From Stagnimonas aquatica (GTDB lineage Bacteria; Pseudomonadota; Gammaproteobacteria; Nevskiales; Nevskiaceae), in NCBI RefSeq assembly GCF_003730135.1, contig NZ_RJVO01000006.1:178615-242614 (forward strand): 64,000 nt of DNA. Direction: 5' to 3'. The notes beneath the pieces are model-generated. The model made no database searches. It was given only the letters and a program-made list of their open reading frames with translations, and was not told the origin of the DNA. Of the stretch, positions 9,690 through 17,643 are shown piece after piece. A program made the translations under genes and the position numbers. Position 1 is the stretch's first letter. Every line of letters starts with the position of its first letter.

Positions 9690-9772
9690 GTCATTCCGGC
9701 GGAAGCCGGAATCCAGTCCCAGCCAGAATTTCCCAGTTTGAAGTACTGGATACCGGCTTTCGCCGGCATGAC
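9690..9772. repeat. REP-like inverted doublet between convergent genes
   Basis: Two 28-base units in inverted orientation, 9690-9717 and 9745-9772, match each other at 25 of 28 positions when one is reverse-complemented. Each unit starts GTCATKCCGGCG and contains its own short palindrome (CCGGC...GCCGG). This is the shape of REP doublets that lie in many copies between convergent genes in Proteobacteria. The neighbours are convergent (stops at 9614 and 9801). No RAYT transposase is in the window. Confidence 0.8.
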
Positions 9773-9800
9773 AGACTTGTTTGGAGCAGTACAGACCTCC

Positions 9801-10736
9801 TTAGTTGCCGCGCTCCAGGCGCTGCACCCGGCCGCTGTCCTGCTCGATCACCAGAATCAGCCCATCGCCCAGCTTGCCGCTGGCGGCGGAGCCCAGCACC
9901 ACCCACTGGTTGTCGAGCCGGTAGGCGCGGTAGGGCGCCTGCGCCAGCACCTCGGCCTCGCCGTAGGCCTGCGTCCACAGCTCGCGGGCGATGGCGATGG
10001 CGGCCTTGCCGCTGCTCACCGGGCCACGGCGCGGCACCCCGGCTACGAATTCGCTGGCCGGCACGCCTGCAAGGTATTGCTCCAGCCAGGGCTGCCATTG
10101 CTCCTGTGGCAGCGGCGGCAGCGGGCTGCTGTAGCCCGCCCCGCCCAGTTCCACCGGCAGCGGCAGGGACGGCGGGTAGCTCTTGGGCAGGGGCACTGCC
10201 TTCTGCGCGCCGAGCAGCTCGTTGAGCGTCTTGCGGATGCTGTCGGCGACGCTGGCCGGGCTCGGCGGCTTGGGCGGCCGGGTGTAGACGATGTTGCGCT
10301 GGCCGTCGATCACCACCACCCAGGGCGTGTACTCGACGCGATAGAGGCTGAGTGCATCATCGCCATCGAGCAGCAGTGGAAAGCGGTAACGGCGCTGCTT
10401 GAGCACCTGCACCGGATCGACGCCCTCCATCGCCCGCACGCTGATCATCCAGACTTCGACACCGGCGACGCGGTAGTCCTCGCGGATGCTGTGCAGATAC
10501 GGCTGCAAGGCCCGGCTGTAAGGATCCCAGGCCGGCCAGAACATCAGCACCACCGGCTTGCCGGCGGCCAGTTCGGGGAAGCTCTGGGTCTTGCCGTCCG
10601 GCGCCTTGAGGCTGAAGGCCGGGGCGTACATGCCACTATCCCAGGGCTTGAGCGGCTCTTCCGGCTCCGCAGCCCAGGCCGGGCCTCCGAGCAATGCCGC
10701 CAGCAGGGCCAGCGCGCGCAAACCGTTCCAACGCAT
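9801..10736 (-). CDS. Exported thioredoxin-fold protein lacking redox cysteines, with NTF2-like tail
   Basis: 311 residues from an ATG at 10736. The signal peptide has a hydrophobic core at residues 5-20 and a WAA cleavage region near 21-23. Residues about 36-185 resemble TlpA/peroxiredoxin-like proteins (YAPAFSLKAPDGK, then a VVLMFWPAWDPYS segment). Where TlpA proteins have WCPPC this protein has WDPYS, so both catalytic cysteines are absent. The last ~70 residues (KAAIAIARELW, WVVLGS, GLILVIEQDSGRV) resemble the NTF2-fold immunity-protein domain. It lies directly downstream of the DUF5924 gene on the same strand. A periplasmic non-redox role is likely, but the function is unknown. Confidence 0.75.
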   Translation of the reverse strand: MRWNGLRALALLAALLGGPAWAAEPEEPLKPWDSGMYAPAFSLKAPDGKTQSFPELAAGKPVVLMFWPAWDPYSRALQPYLHSIREDYRVAGVEVWMISVRAMEGVDPVQVLKQRRYRFPLLLDGDDALSLYRVEYTPWVVVIDGQRNIVYTRPPKPPSPASVADSIRKTLNELLGAQKAVPLPKSYPPSLPLPVELGGAGYSSPLPPLPQEQWQPWLEQYLAGVPASEFVAGVPRRGPVSSGKAAIAIARELWTQAYGEAEVLAQAPYRAYRLDNQWVVLGSAASGKLGDGLILVIEQDSGRVQRLERGN

Positions 10737-10822
10737 CCACAGCACTCCTAATTCCGTCGCGCCAGAAGCTAACGCAGGCCGCCGGACAGCGCCAGTTGCG
10801 CGGCGGGAAAAATAGCGGCGGC

Positions 10823-11866
10823 TCAGGGCAGGACCTCGAAGTAGAGCCGCCCAATCAACTGGTCGCCCGGGGTTAGCAGATCCACCCGCCAACGGCCCTG
10901 CGCCTGCGCCGGAAAATGCTGCTTGCGGGTGTAGGTGCGCCAGCCGCGCCCGGGAGCGCCCTCGATGCGCGCCGGGATGCTGTCCAGCCGCCGGCCGTCC
11001 AGATACCAGTCGAAGCGCAGCGGCTGGCTCAAACCCGCCGGGGCATGCACGGCAACGTAGGCAACCACCCCCTGGGACAGCTCGGCACTGCTCAACTGGC
11101 GCCGTTCCGGCCCCGGCTCCAGGCCCTGGATCGTCTGGCTGATGCGCGCCTCGGTGAGCTTGAGCCCGGCCGGCGGAATCCAGGCGCGCAAGGGCAGGCC
11201 GAGCAGCAGCAGCAAGGCCATCGTCGCGACCGGCAGCAGTTCGCGCGGCGCCCCTGCGGCGCCCTGCCGGAGCAGCCTGGGCAGCCCGGCGGCCATCGCC
11301 AGCAAGGCGATCAGCACCGCCACCGGCACCGCCCGCTCGACCGGCAGATGCAGTGCCAGCGGCAGCACCACCAGGGCGGTGATGAAGGTGCAATAGGCCT
11401 GAAAGGCGATGCCCAGGCCGCTGCCGCCACGGCCGGCCCAGCGGTGATAGAGCGGGTCCAGGGTGCTGAACAGGGCGGCGGCGCCTAGCAGCAGCGCGAA
11501 CAGGACATGGCCCAGGCTCATGCGCAGGGCGCCCAGTACGAAGGGCAGCGCGAAGAACAGCATCTCCTGCTGCACCGACTGGGTGACGAAGGCGGTGAGG
11601 CGCGGCGACAGCCGGCCTTTCGAGGCACGCTGCAACCAGCGCCCGAACAGGTTGTCGAGCAGCATCCAGGGCCAACTGAGCAGGGCCAGCAGGGCGACCC
11701 AGCGCGCCAGTTGCGGGCCGCGCTCGATCAGCAGATAGCCGGCCCAGCCAAGCACGAAACTCGCCAGCGGCAACAGCCAGGGGCGTCGCTCCAGGCCGGC
11801 CATCAAGCGCGCGGTCCAGGCGGCGGCACCGGAATCCGGGCTGGGAACTGTGGGGTGATGACTCAT
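10823..11866 (-). CDS. DUF5924-like integral membrane protein
   Basis: 347 residues from ATG 11866. About seven to eight hydrophobic segments fill residues 30-235, with an RLSPRLTAFVTQSVQQEMLFF stretch in the middle. A soluble C-terminal domain of about 110 residues looks like a beta-sandwich (FDWYLDGRRLDSIPARI, GRLYFEVLP at the end). This matches the DUF5924 family as I remember it; its function is unknown. It is probably co-transcribed with the thioredoxin-fold gene 86 bases downstream and is divergent from the small lipoprotein gene. Confidence 0.65.
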   Translation of the reverse strand: MSHHPTVPSPDSGAAAWTARLMAGLERRPWLLPLASFVLGWAGYLLIERGPQLARWVALLALLSWPWMLLDNLFGRWLQRASKGRLSPRLTAFVTQSVQQEMLFFALPFVLGALRMSLGHVLFALLLGAAALFSTLDPLYHRWAGRGGSGLGIAFQAYCTFITALVVLPLALHLPVERAVPVAVLIALLAMAAGLPRLLRQGAAGAPRELLPVATMALLLLLGLPLRAWIPPAGLKLTEARISQTIQGLEPGPERRQLSSAELSQGVVAYVAVHAPAGLSQPLRFDWYLDGRRLDSIPARIEGAPGRGWRTYTRKQHFPAQAQGRWRVDLLTPGDQLIGRLYFEVLP

Positions 11867-11972
11867 GAGGGCGCGTAGTGTCGCATCGCCGCGCCGCGAG
11901 AGCTGGCTGCGGTCAACCCGAACCGCCAGCACCGACTTGTGGTCAGAATGCGTAGTCGCAAGGAGACCCGTC

Positions 11973-12395
11973 ATGCCGAACCGGAAACCCATCACCATCG
12001 CCCTTCTCGCCCTGCTGCTGGCGGCCTGCGCCAGCACCCCCGCCACGCGCATCGATAAGAACCCCGCCGCCTTCGCCCAGCTCACGCCCGAGCAGCAGGA
12101 AAAGGTGCGCGCCGGCCAGATCGGCATCGGCTTCGACACCAGCGCCACCCGTCTGGCGCTGGGCGAGCCGGACCGCATCCTGCAGAAGACCACCGCCGCC
12201 GGGGAAACCGAGATCTGGCAGTACGTCGATGTCTACACCTACCCCACCGGCCCCTGTTACGGCGCCTTCTTCCGCTACGGCCTGCCCAGCTACTGCTTTG
12301 CCGGCTACTACGGCGCGCCGGTGCAGGAGACCAAGGAGCGCATGCGGGTGAGCTTCGAGGCCGGCAAGGTGGTGAGCATCGAAAAGGAGAAGTAA
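11973..12395 (+). CDS. Small hypothetical lipoprotein
   Basis: 140 residues. Three upstream features support the ATG at 11973: an AGGAG ribosome-binding site about 8 bases before it, a short basic N-terminus, and a lipobox LLAAC ending at Cys19. The mature part has a SmpA/OmlA-like pattern (IGIGFDTSATRLALGEPDRI, then EIWQYVDVY), that is, a small alpha/beta fold often seen in outer-membrane lipoproteins. A tyrosine-rich stretch with two cysteines (GPCYGAFFRYGLPSYCFAGY) follows. The exact role is unknown. Confidence 0.75.
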   Translation: MPNRKPITIALLALLLAACASTPATRIDKNPAAFAQLTPEQQEKVRAGQIGIGFDTSATRLALGEPDRILQKTTAAGETEIWQYVDVYTYPTGPCYGAFFRYGLPSYCFAGYYGAPVQETKERMRVSFEAGKVVSIEKEK

Positions 12396-12418
12396 ACCGC
12401 CTGCTCCGGCCGTGGTAT

Positions 12419-12447
12419 TTCCAATCCCGGGGCCAGGCTTCGATAAT
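12419..12447 (+). promoter_or_regulatory. Candidate sigma-70 promoter for the thiolase gene
   Basis: TTCCAA at 12419-12424 and GATAAT at 12442-12447 are separated by 17 bases. The -10 matches the consensus at 5 of 6 positions and the -35 at 3 of 6. The start codon is 36 bases further on. Confidence 0.4.
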
Positions 12448-12482
12448 GCGCGCCTTATAAAAGCGCCCCCGGAGCAGAGCCC

Positions 12483-13667
12483 ATGTCGCAGGACCCCGTC
12501 GTCATCCTTTCCGCCACCCGCACGCCGATGGGCGCCCTGCTGGGCATGTTCTCCGGCCAGACCGCCGCCCAGTTGGGCGCGGTGGCGATCAAGGCGGCGG
12601 TGGAGCGCGCCGGCCTGCAGCCGGGTGACGTGCAGGAAGTGATCTTCGGCAACGTGCTCGGCGCCGGCCAGGGTCAGGCGCCGGCGCGCCAAGCGGTGCG
12701 CGGTGCCGGTCTGCCCGACGGCGTCGGCGCCACCACCATCAACAAGATGTGCGGCTCCGGCCTGAAAGCCGTGATGCTGGCGCACGACCTGCTCAAGGCC
12801 GGCAGCAACACGGTGATGGTGGCGGGCGGCATGGAGAGCATGACCAATGCCCCGCATCTGCTGATGAAGCAGCGCAGCGGCATCAAGTACGGCCACGGCG
12901 AGGTGCTCGACCACATGGCGGTCGATGGTCTTGAAGACGCCTACCAGAAGCGCACCCCGATGGGCGTGTTCGCCGAAGCCACCGTCGAGAAGTACGGCTT
13001 CACCCGCGAGCAGCAGGACGCCTTCGCGCTGGAGTCGCTGCGCCGCGCCAAGCTGGCCAACGAGGACGGCAGCTTCGCCTTCGAGATGGCGCCGGTGGAA
13101 GTCGCTGGCCGCAAGGGTCCCGAACTGATCAGCAAGGACGAGGGCCCGTACAAGGCGATGCCGGAGAAGATCCCCTCGCTGAAGCCGGCCTTCAAGAAGG
13201 ACGGCACGGTTACCGCCGCCAATGCCAGCTCGATCAACGACGGCGCCGCCGCCGTGGTGCTGAGCACCGCCTCGGAGGCCGCCAAGCGCGGCTTGAAGCC
13301 GCTGGCGAAGATCGTCGCCCACGCCACCCATGCCCGCCTGCCGGCGGAGTTCACCATCGCGCCGGTGCAGGCGATCGCCTCGGTGCTGGAAAAGGCCGGC
13401 TGGAAGAAGGACGAGGTGGACCTCTGGGAGATCAACGAGGCCTTCGCGGTGGTGACCATGGCGGCGATGAAGGAGCACGCCCTGGACCACGCCAAGGTCA
13501 ACATCCACGGCGGCGCCTGCGCGCTTGGCCACCCGATCGGCGCCAGCGGCGCGCGCATCCTCGCCAGCCTGCTCGGCGCGCTGAAGAAGACCGGTGGCAA
13601 GAAGGGCATCGCCACGCTCTGCATCGGCGGCGGCGAGGCGGTGGCGCTGGCGGTGGAGATGCTGTGA
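12483..13667 (+). CDS. Acetyl-CoA C-acetyltransferase (thiolase)
   Basis: 394 residues, standard thiolase II length. The nucleophile is Cys90 in INKMCGSGLKAV. The conserved His is in CALGHPIGASGARI, and the second catalytic Cys is in LCIGGGEAVA near the C-terminus. It condenses or cleaves acetoacetyl-CoA, serving either short-chain beta-oxidation or the first step to polyhydroxybutyrate; no phaB or phaC is nearby to decide. A GGAGCAG ribosome-binding site precedes the ATG. The stop overlaps the GTG of the next gene by 4 bases (GTGA). Confidence 0.93.
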   Translation: MSQDPVVILSATRTPMGALLGMFSGQTAAQLGAVAIKAAVERAGLQPGDVQEVIFGNVLGAGQGQAPARQAVRGAGLPDGVGATTINKMCGSGLKAVMLAHDLLKAGSNTVMVAGGMESMTNAPHLLMKQRSGIKYGHGEVLDHMAVDGLEDAYQKRTPMGVFAEATVEKYGFTREQQDAFALESLRRAKLANEDGSFAFEMAPVEVAGRKGPELISKDEGPYKAMPEKIPSLKPAFKKDGTVTAANASSINDGAAAVVLSTASEAAKRGLKPLAKIVAHATHARLPAEFTIAPVQAIASVLEKAGWKKDEVDLWEINEAFAVVTMAAMKEHALDHAKVNIHGGACALGHPIGASGARILASLLGALKKTGGKKGIATLCIGGGEAVALAVEML

Positions 13668-14653
13668 AGCCTCGGCCAAAGGTCTGGTTCCCGAACGCCG
13701 CGAGCAGCCTCCTGCTCGCGGCGTTTTTTCTGGCCGCCTGCGAGCAGGGCGCGACGACGACGGCGGCACCGGTCGACCCTGCCAGCCTTTGCGTGGATTC
13801 CAGTTGCGGCGAGAAAACCGTCCTGCTCGATGTTCCCGACGCCGAGAACCTGCTGTTCAGCCCGGATGGTCGCTTGTTCGTCAGCGGCGGGCTCAACGTC
13901 TACGAAGTCAGCCGCGACGGCGAGGCCTATCGGGCCCGGCCGCTGCTGGACGGCAGCGACAATTTCACTGGCCTCGCGCTGCGCGGCGATGTGCTCTATG
14001 CCAATGGTTTTTCCGGCCGGCTTTACGCGGCCCGGCTCGACGCCAACCCCAGCCTGCGCCCCATACACGAACTCGGGCTGAGTTCGGCCAACGGACTGGC
14101 GTCGGGCCCGGGTGGCGCGCTGTACGCGGTCAACGGCCCTGCGGCGCTGGCGCCGAAGATCGTCCGGCTGCGGCTGGACCCGGCGGATCCGTTCCGCGTC
14201 CTTGAACAGAGCGACTGGCTGCGCTTTGCGCCGGGCAGCTCCTTCCCCAACGGACTCCAGATTCGCGGCCACACGCTGTACTACAGCGAGAGCGTGCCGA
14301 CGGCGCTGGGCCGCATTCGCAAGCTGGAGATCGGCCGCGACGGGCAGCCTGGAACTGCGGAGACGGTCGCCAGTCTGGGCAGCAGCCTCCCGGACGACTT
14401 CAGTCTGGTCGGCGATGCGATCCTCGCCGCCTATTTCACCGACGGCCGCATCGGCTTGTTTGGTGCCGATGGCACACGGCTGGCACAGACCGGCTTGGGC
14501 AGCTTCCAGAGCCCCTCGCAGGTTCGCCTGGGCCAGCCGCCGCTGTTCGCCAGCACCGACCTGCTGGTGACTGAGAAGGGGCTGCTGGGCGACAACAGCT
14601 CGCGCATCGGCAACGTTCTTTCGGTTTTCCGGCGCAAGGCACCGCTACCCTGA
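13664..14653 (+). CDS. Beta-propeller (SMP-30/gluconolactonase-like) lipoprotein
   Basis: 329 residues from a GTG that overlaps the thiolase stop. The signal peptide ends in a lipobox FLAAC with the lipidated cysteine at residue 26, which supports the GTG; no later start would keep the lipobox. The mature protein shows repeated propeller-like strands (LLFSPDGRLFVSGG, GLALRGDVLYANGF, GLASGPGGALYAVNG), similar to SMP-30 or NHL-type proteins. It is probably anchored to the inner face of the outer membrane. Codons for residues 11-22 coincide exactly with a strong terminator hairpin. Enzymatic activity cannot be inferred. Confidence 0.75.
   Translation: MKPRPKVWFPNAASSLLLAAFFLAACEQGATTTAAPVDPASLCVDSSCGEKTVLLDVPDAENLLFSPDGRLFVSGGLNVYEVSRDGEAYRARPLLDGSDNFTGLALRGDVLYANGFSGRLYAARLDANPSLRPIHELGLSSANGLASGPGGALYAVNGPAALAPKIVRLRLDPADPFRVLEQSDWLRFAPGSSFPNGLQIRGHTLYYSESVPTALGRIRKLEIGRDGQPGTAETVASLGSSLPDDFSLVGDAILAAYFTDGRIGLFGADGTRLAQTGLGSFQSPSQVRLGQPPLFASTDLLVTEKGLLGDNSSRIGNVLSVFRRKAPLP
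13694..13729 (+). terminator. Intrinsic terminator hairpin inside a lipoprotein signal-peptide sequence
   Basis: A perfect 14-bp stem, 13694-13707 pairing with 13712-13725, has a CCTC loop and a run of six T (13724-13729). It lies 27 bases after the thiolase stop, exactly where a terminator for that gene would be. Yet it is translated in frame as residues 11-22 of the downstream lipoprotein. Confidence 0.8.
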
Positions 14654-14759
14654 AGAGCTCGCTCCGGAGAGTAGAAAACTCCGACCTGGGATTTTTTACG
14701 ATTCTCCGCACGTGAATGGCCTGTCATAACTCACCCAGAACCTTAAGGGGGAGAGACAA

Positions 14760-15266
14760 GTGCTTGATTGTGCGGACATCGGACGACCCGGATGGAGGGG
14801 CCTGCTCGGCGCAATCCTGCTCGGCCTGGGGATCGCTTCGACGGCGGGCGCCAATCCGCAATCCGACGAGCAGGGTGCATCCGCCGTCCGCGCGCAGCTG
14901 ATACAGGCTGCCCTGCAGCAGGTCGGCGCCCGCTACCAACTTGGCGCCAATGGGCACGGCAAGTTCGACTGCAGCGGGCTGGTGCAGACGGCGTACCGGG
15001 CCGTTGGCCAGAGCCTGCCGCGCACCGCCCGGGAGATGCTGAAGGCCGGGGAACGCATTGCCTATGGCGAGGCTCGCCCCGGCGACCTGCTGATCTACGA
15101 CTGGGGTCGGGGCCGGCGCTCCAGCCTGCACGTGATGATCTACCTGGGCAACGATCTCGCGGTGCATGCCTCTCCCAGTGCCCGGGAAGTGGAGATCACC
15201 TCGGTATCCAGCGCCTTGTGGCGACGGCGCTTCGTCACCGGAACCCGAATTCTGGTCGCCAGCTGA
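14760..15266 (+). CDS. NlpC/P60-family cysteine peptidase
   Basis: 168 residues from a GTG preceded by a purine-rich AAGGGGGAGAG ribosome-binding site. An N-terminal hydrophobic segment (residues 13-30) looks like a signal peptide. The NlpC/P60 domain has Cys71 in KFDCSGLV, His124 in LHVMIYLG and a third polar position at His136 (AVHAS), the Cys-His-His set. Such enzymes cut the D-Glu to diamino acid bond of peptidoglycan stem peptides in the periplasm. No substrate-binding SH3 or LysM repeat is present. Confidence 0.85.
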   Translation: MLDCADIGRPGWRGLLGAILLGLGIASTAGANPQSDEQGASAVRAQLIQAALQQVGARYQLGANGHGKFDCSGLVQTAYRAVGQSLPRTAREMLKAGERIAYGEARPGDLLIYDWGRGRRSSLHVMIYLGNDLAVHASPSAREVEITSVSSALWRRRFVTGTRILVAS

Positions 15267-15410
15267 ACCTGAAGCCTCCCAGCGGCAGCCGAAACAAGAC
15301 ATGTGATTCATGTCCATATCTCAGGCCTTCCAAAGAATCGCTCCTAAAAAGCAAATTTCCTAGCCAATAACTTGGGGGATCACTCACACTAAATGTGACT
15401 TTCGACTTAC

Positions 15411-15472
15411 ATTGCCAGTGGCGCCCGACATACAATGGCGCGGCAGATTAGTAGCTATTTACCACTGGCAAT
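15411..15472. promoter_or_regulatory. Spaced 11-bp inverted repeat around the ompA-family promoter region
   Basis: ATTGCCAGTGG at 15411-15421 is repeated perfectly in inverted orientation as CCACTGGCAAT at 15462-15472. The arm centres are 51 bp apart. A possible -10 box TACAAT (15431-15436) lies between the arms, without a convincing -35. The right arm ends just before the purine-rich ribosome-binding site (GAAGGGAG). This could be a paired operator or a 5'-UTR stem. Confidence 0.5.
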
Positions 15473-15488
15473 ATGAGAAGGGAGTCGT

Positions 15489-16604
15489 ATGAGAAACCTC
15501 ACCAAGAAGGCTGTCTTTTGCAGTCTCGCAACCACGCTCAGCATCACCGCCGCGCACGCGCAGGAGCCGGTGCCTGTTGACGAGTCCACCGGCGGTGAGG
15601 TCTCGGCGGCGCCGACCGAGCCGATTCACTACGTGGGCGTGCTCGGCACCATCAGCCGCCCGGACGACGGCCGCAGCAACCGCGGTGCCGACATCGACTA
15701 CGCCATCGGCGTCAGCGCCCTGTTTGGCAAGCAGTACGCCAACCGCTGGGGCTATGAAATCCAGGGTTTTGGCGAAACCTTCGAGACCGGCGACGTGCTG
15801 CGCACCGACTGGTATCGCTACGGCCTGAACGCCGACCTGACCTACTCCTGGGGTGATCGCAGCCACTTCACCCCCTTCGTGCTGGCCGGCGTCGGCGGCA
15901 ACTACGACGACGTGTTCCCGGGTGAGGACAAGACCACCTGGTTCGCCAACGTCGGCGCCGGTTTCGTGACCGGCGGTATCGCATCGCTGGGCGGCCTGCG
16001 CCTGCGCACCGAGGTCCGCTACATCTACGACGACTTCGAGGACGGCTACGGCGACATCCGCCTGGGCGTCGGCTTCGAACTGCCGATTTTCGCCGCTGCG
16101 GAGGCTGCCGCCGAGCCGGCGCCGCTCGCCGAGGAACAGGTGAAGGTGGTGGAAGTCCCCACCGGCCTGCTCGACAGCGACGGCGACGGCGTGATCGACG
16201 AGAAGGATCAGTGCCCCGACACCCCCGCCGGCACCCGCGTCGACGGCAACGGCTGCCCGCTGCCCAAGATTCTCGCCCTCAACGGCGTGACCTTCGAGTT
16301 CGACAAGACCCGCCTGCGCCCCGACGCCGAGACCATCCTCGACAACGCCACCGAGATTCTGAAGAAGTATCCGGACATGCAGGTGGAAGTCGCCGGCCAC
16401 ACCGACAGCCAGGGCAGCGAAGCCTACAACCTCAAGCTCTCCGACGGCCGCGCCGCCGCCGTGCGCGAGTACTTCGTCAGCAAGGGTGTGCCGGAAACGC
16501 AGCTGACCTCGAAGGGCTATGGCGAAGCCGAGCCGGTGGCCGACAACGCTACCGAAGACGGCCGCGAGCGGAATCGTCGCGTCGAACTGCGCATCCTCAA
16601 CTAA
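15489..16604 (+). CDS. OmpA-family outer membrane protein with beta-barrel and peptidoglycan-binding domain
   Basis: 371 residues. The signal peptide is cleaved near AHA-Q (about residue 24). Residues about 35-205 show alternating aromatic strands of an 8-stranded barrel. A calcium-binding thrombospondin-type-3-like loop starts near residue 229 (DSDGDGVIDEKDQCPDTP). The OmpA C-terminal domain follows (FEFDKTRLRPDA, VAGHTDSQGS, YNLKLSDGRAAAVREYF, RNRRVEL) and binds diaminopimelate in peptidoglycan. It links the outer membrane to the cell wall. A second paralogue with a different barrel lies at 58246-59382. It forms a probable operon with the lipoprotein 35 bases downstream. Confidence 0.92.
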   Translation: MRNLTKKAVFCSLATTLSITAAHAQEPVPVDESTGGEVSAAPTEPIHYVGVLGTISRPDDGRSNRGADIDYAIGVSALFGKQYANRWGYEIQGFGETFETGDVLRTDWYRYGLNADLTYSWGDRSHFTPFVLAGVGGNYDDVFPGEDKTTWFANVGAGFVTGGIASLGGLRLRTEVRYIYDDFEDGYGDIRLGVGFELPIFAAAEAAAEPAPLAEEQVKVVEVPTGLLDSDGDGVIDEKDQCPDTPAGTRVDGNGCPLPKILALNGVTFEFDKTRLRPDAETILDNATEILKKYPDMQVEVAGHTDSQGSEAYNLKLSDGRAAAVREYFVSKGVPETQLTSKGYGEAEPVADNATEDGRERNRRVELRILN

Positions 16605-16639
16605 TCAGTACTCACCCACTTCGGAAACGGAATTTCACC

Positions 16640-17455
16640 ATGAAGAACCACAACCTCATCTTCAAGCGCACCCTGCTGGCCGCCCTGGTGGCGGTCGGCA
16701 GCGTCCAGCTGGCCGCCTGCGAAGCCGAAGGCGACCCCGCCGAGGCCGGCGGCATCAGCGGTGGCGGCACTTCCAGCGGTGGCGCCAGCAGCTCCGGCGG
16801 CTCCTCCGGCGGCGTGCCCAACGACGGCAGCACGCCGACCACGGTCACCGAGGGCGGCACGGCGATCAACGGCAACTTCATCTGCACCGCCAGCGCGAAG
16901 GCCTACGGCCCCTCCCCGGTCACCTCGGTCTCCGCCAACGGCCTGGTCGGCGCCGCCGTCACCCCGCTGCTGGCCCTGCTCGGCGGCAACACGCTCACCC
17001 AGCTGCTGAACAGCGTCAAGGATCAGTCGCTGGCGGTGGACGGCAACCTCGATACCGCTGCCACCTACTCCCTCACCCTCGGCCTGCTGGGCGGCCTGAT
17101 CAGCTCGGTGGACTTCGCCATCCAGCCGAACAGCTCGGTACCGGCCGGCAAGTACGCGGTGTTCGCGCTCAGCTTCCCGACCGCGACGCTGGAACTTTCC
17201 CTGCTGCAGAACATCGAGATCAACACCTTCCTGAACGACACCGAGCAGGAAAGTGCCTCGACCGATGCCAGCACCCTCGACCTGCTGGGCCAGGTCAGCC
17301 TCACCGACCCCTATCGCTTCGTCGGCATGAAGGTGACCAAGCCCTACAACAAGGTGACGGTGACCCTGAATCCGCAGTTGCTTTCGGTGAACGTCGGCGA
17401 CGCCATGCGCGTGCACGAGCTGTGCACCGACGGCAAGTTCGTCGCCGCTCCCTGA
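16640..17455 (+). CDS. Hypothetical lipoprotein with Gly/Ser-rich linker
   Basis: 271 residues. The signal peptide ends in the lipobox QLAAC with Cys27 as lipidation site. It is followed by an acidic start and a low-complexity Gly/Ser segment (about residues 35-52) of the kind that holds a domain away from a membrane. The remaining ~200 residues are rich in Ser, Thr, Leu and Val, and suggest a beta-rich domain with two cysteines (FICTAS and HELCTDG), possibly one disulphide. I do not recognise the family. It lies directly behind the OmpA-family gene and ends at a strong terminator, so the two are likely one transcript. Confidence 0.7.
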   Translation: MKNHNLIFKRTLLAALVAVGSVQLAACEAEGDPAEAGGISGGGTSSGGASSSGGSSGGVPNDGSTPTTVTEGGTAINGNFICTASAKAYGPSPVTSVSANGLVGAAVTPLLALLGGNTLTQLLNSVKDQSLAVDGNLDTAATYSLTLGLLGGLISSVDFAIQPNSSVPAGKYAVFALSFPTATLELSLLQNIEINTFLNDTEQESASTDASTLDLLGQVSLTDPYRFVGMKVTKPYNKVTVTLNPQLLSVNVGDAMRVHELCTDGKFVAAP

Positions 17456-17497
17456 GAAGCCGGGGAGGGAATACCCTCCGGCCTGACGCTGCACCAG

Positions 17498-17527
17498 CGG
17501 CCCCTATTTTCTAGGGGCCGTTTTTTT
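17498..17527 (+). terminator. Intrinsic terminator of the OmpA-lipoprotein unit
   Basis: CGGCCCCTA at 17498-17506 pairs with TAGGGGCCG at 17512-17520 (9-bp perfect stem, TTTTC loop), followed by seven T. Confidence 0.92.
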
Positions 17528-17643
17528 GCGCTCGTTCCAGCCTGCCCCAACCAGCGCCGCCCCGGACAATCGCTTCGGCATCGTCTTGGCAGCACGGCGC
17601 ATTGGAGTAGGCTAGCCGGCATCCGACCGCGCTGGAGGAGCCC

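Noticed and set aside
14654..14759. Terminator between the propeller lipoprotein and the NlpC/P60 gene
   Set aside because: A six-T run is present at about 14692, but the upstream CGGAG/CTCCG pairing is short, loosely looped and 9 bases away from the T-run.
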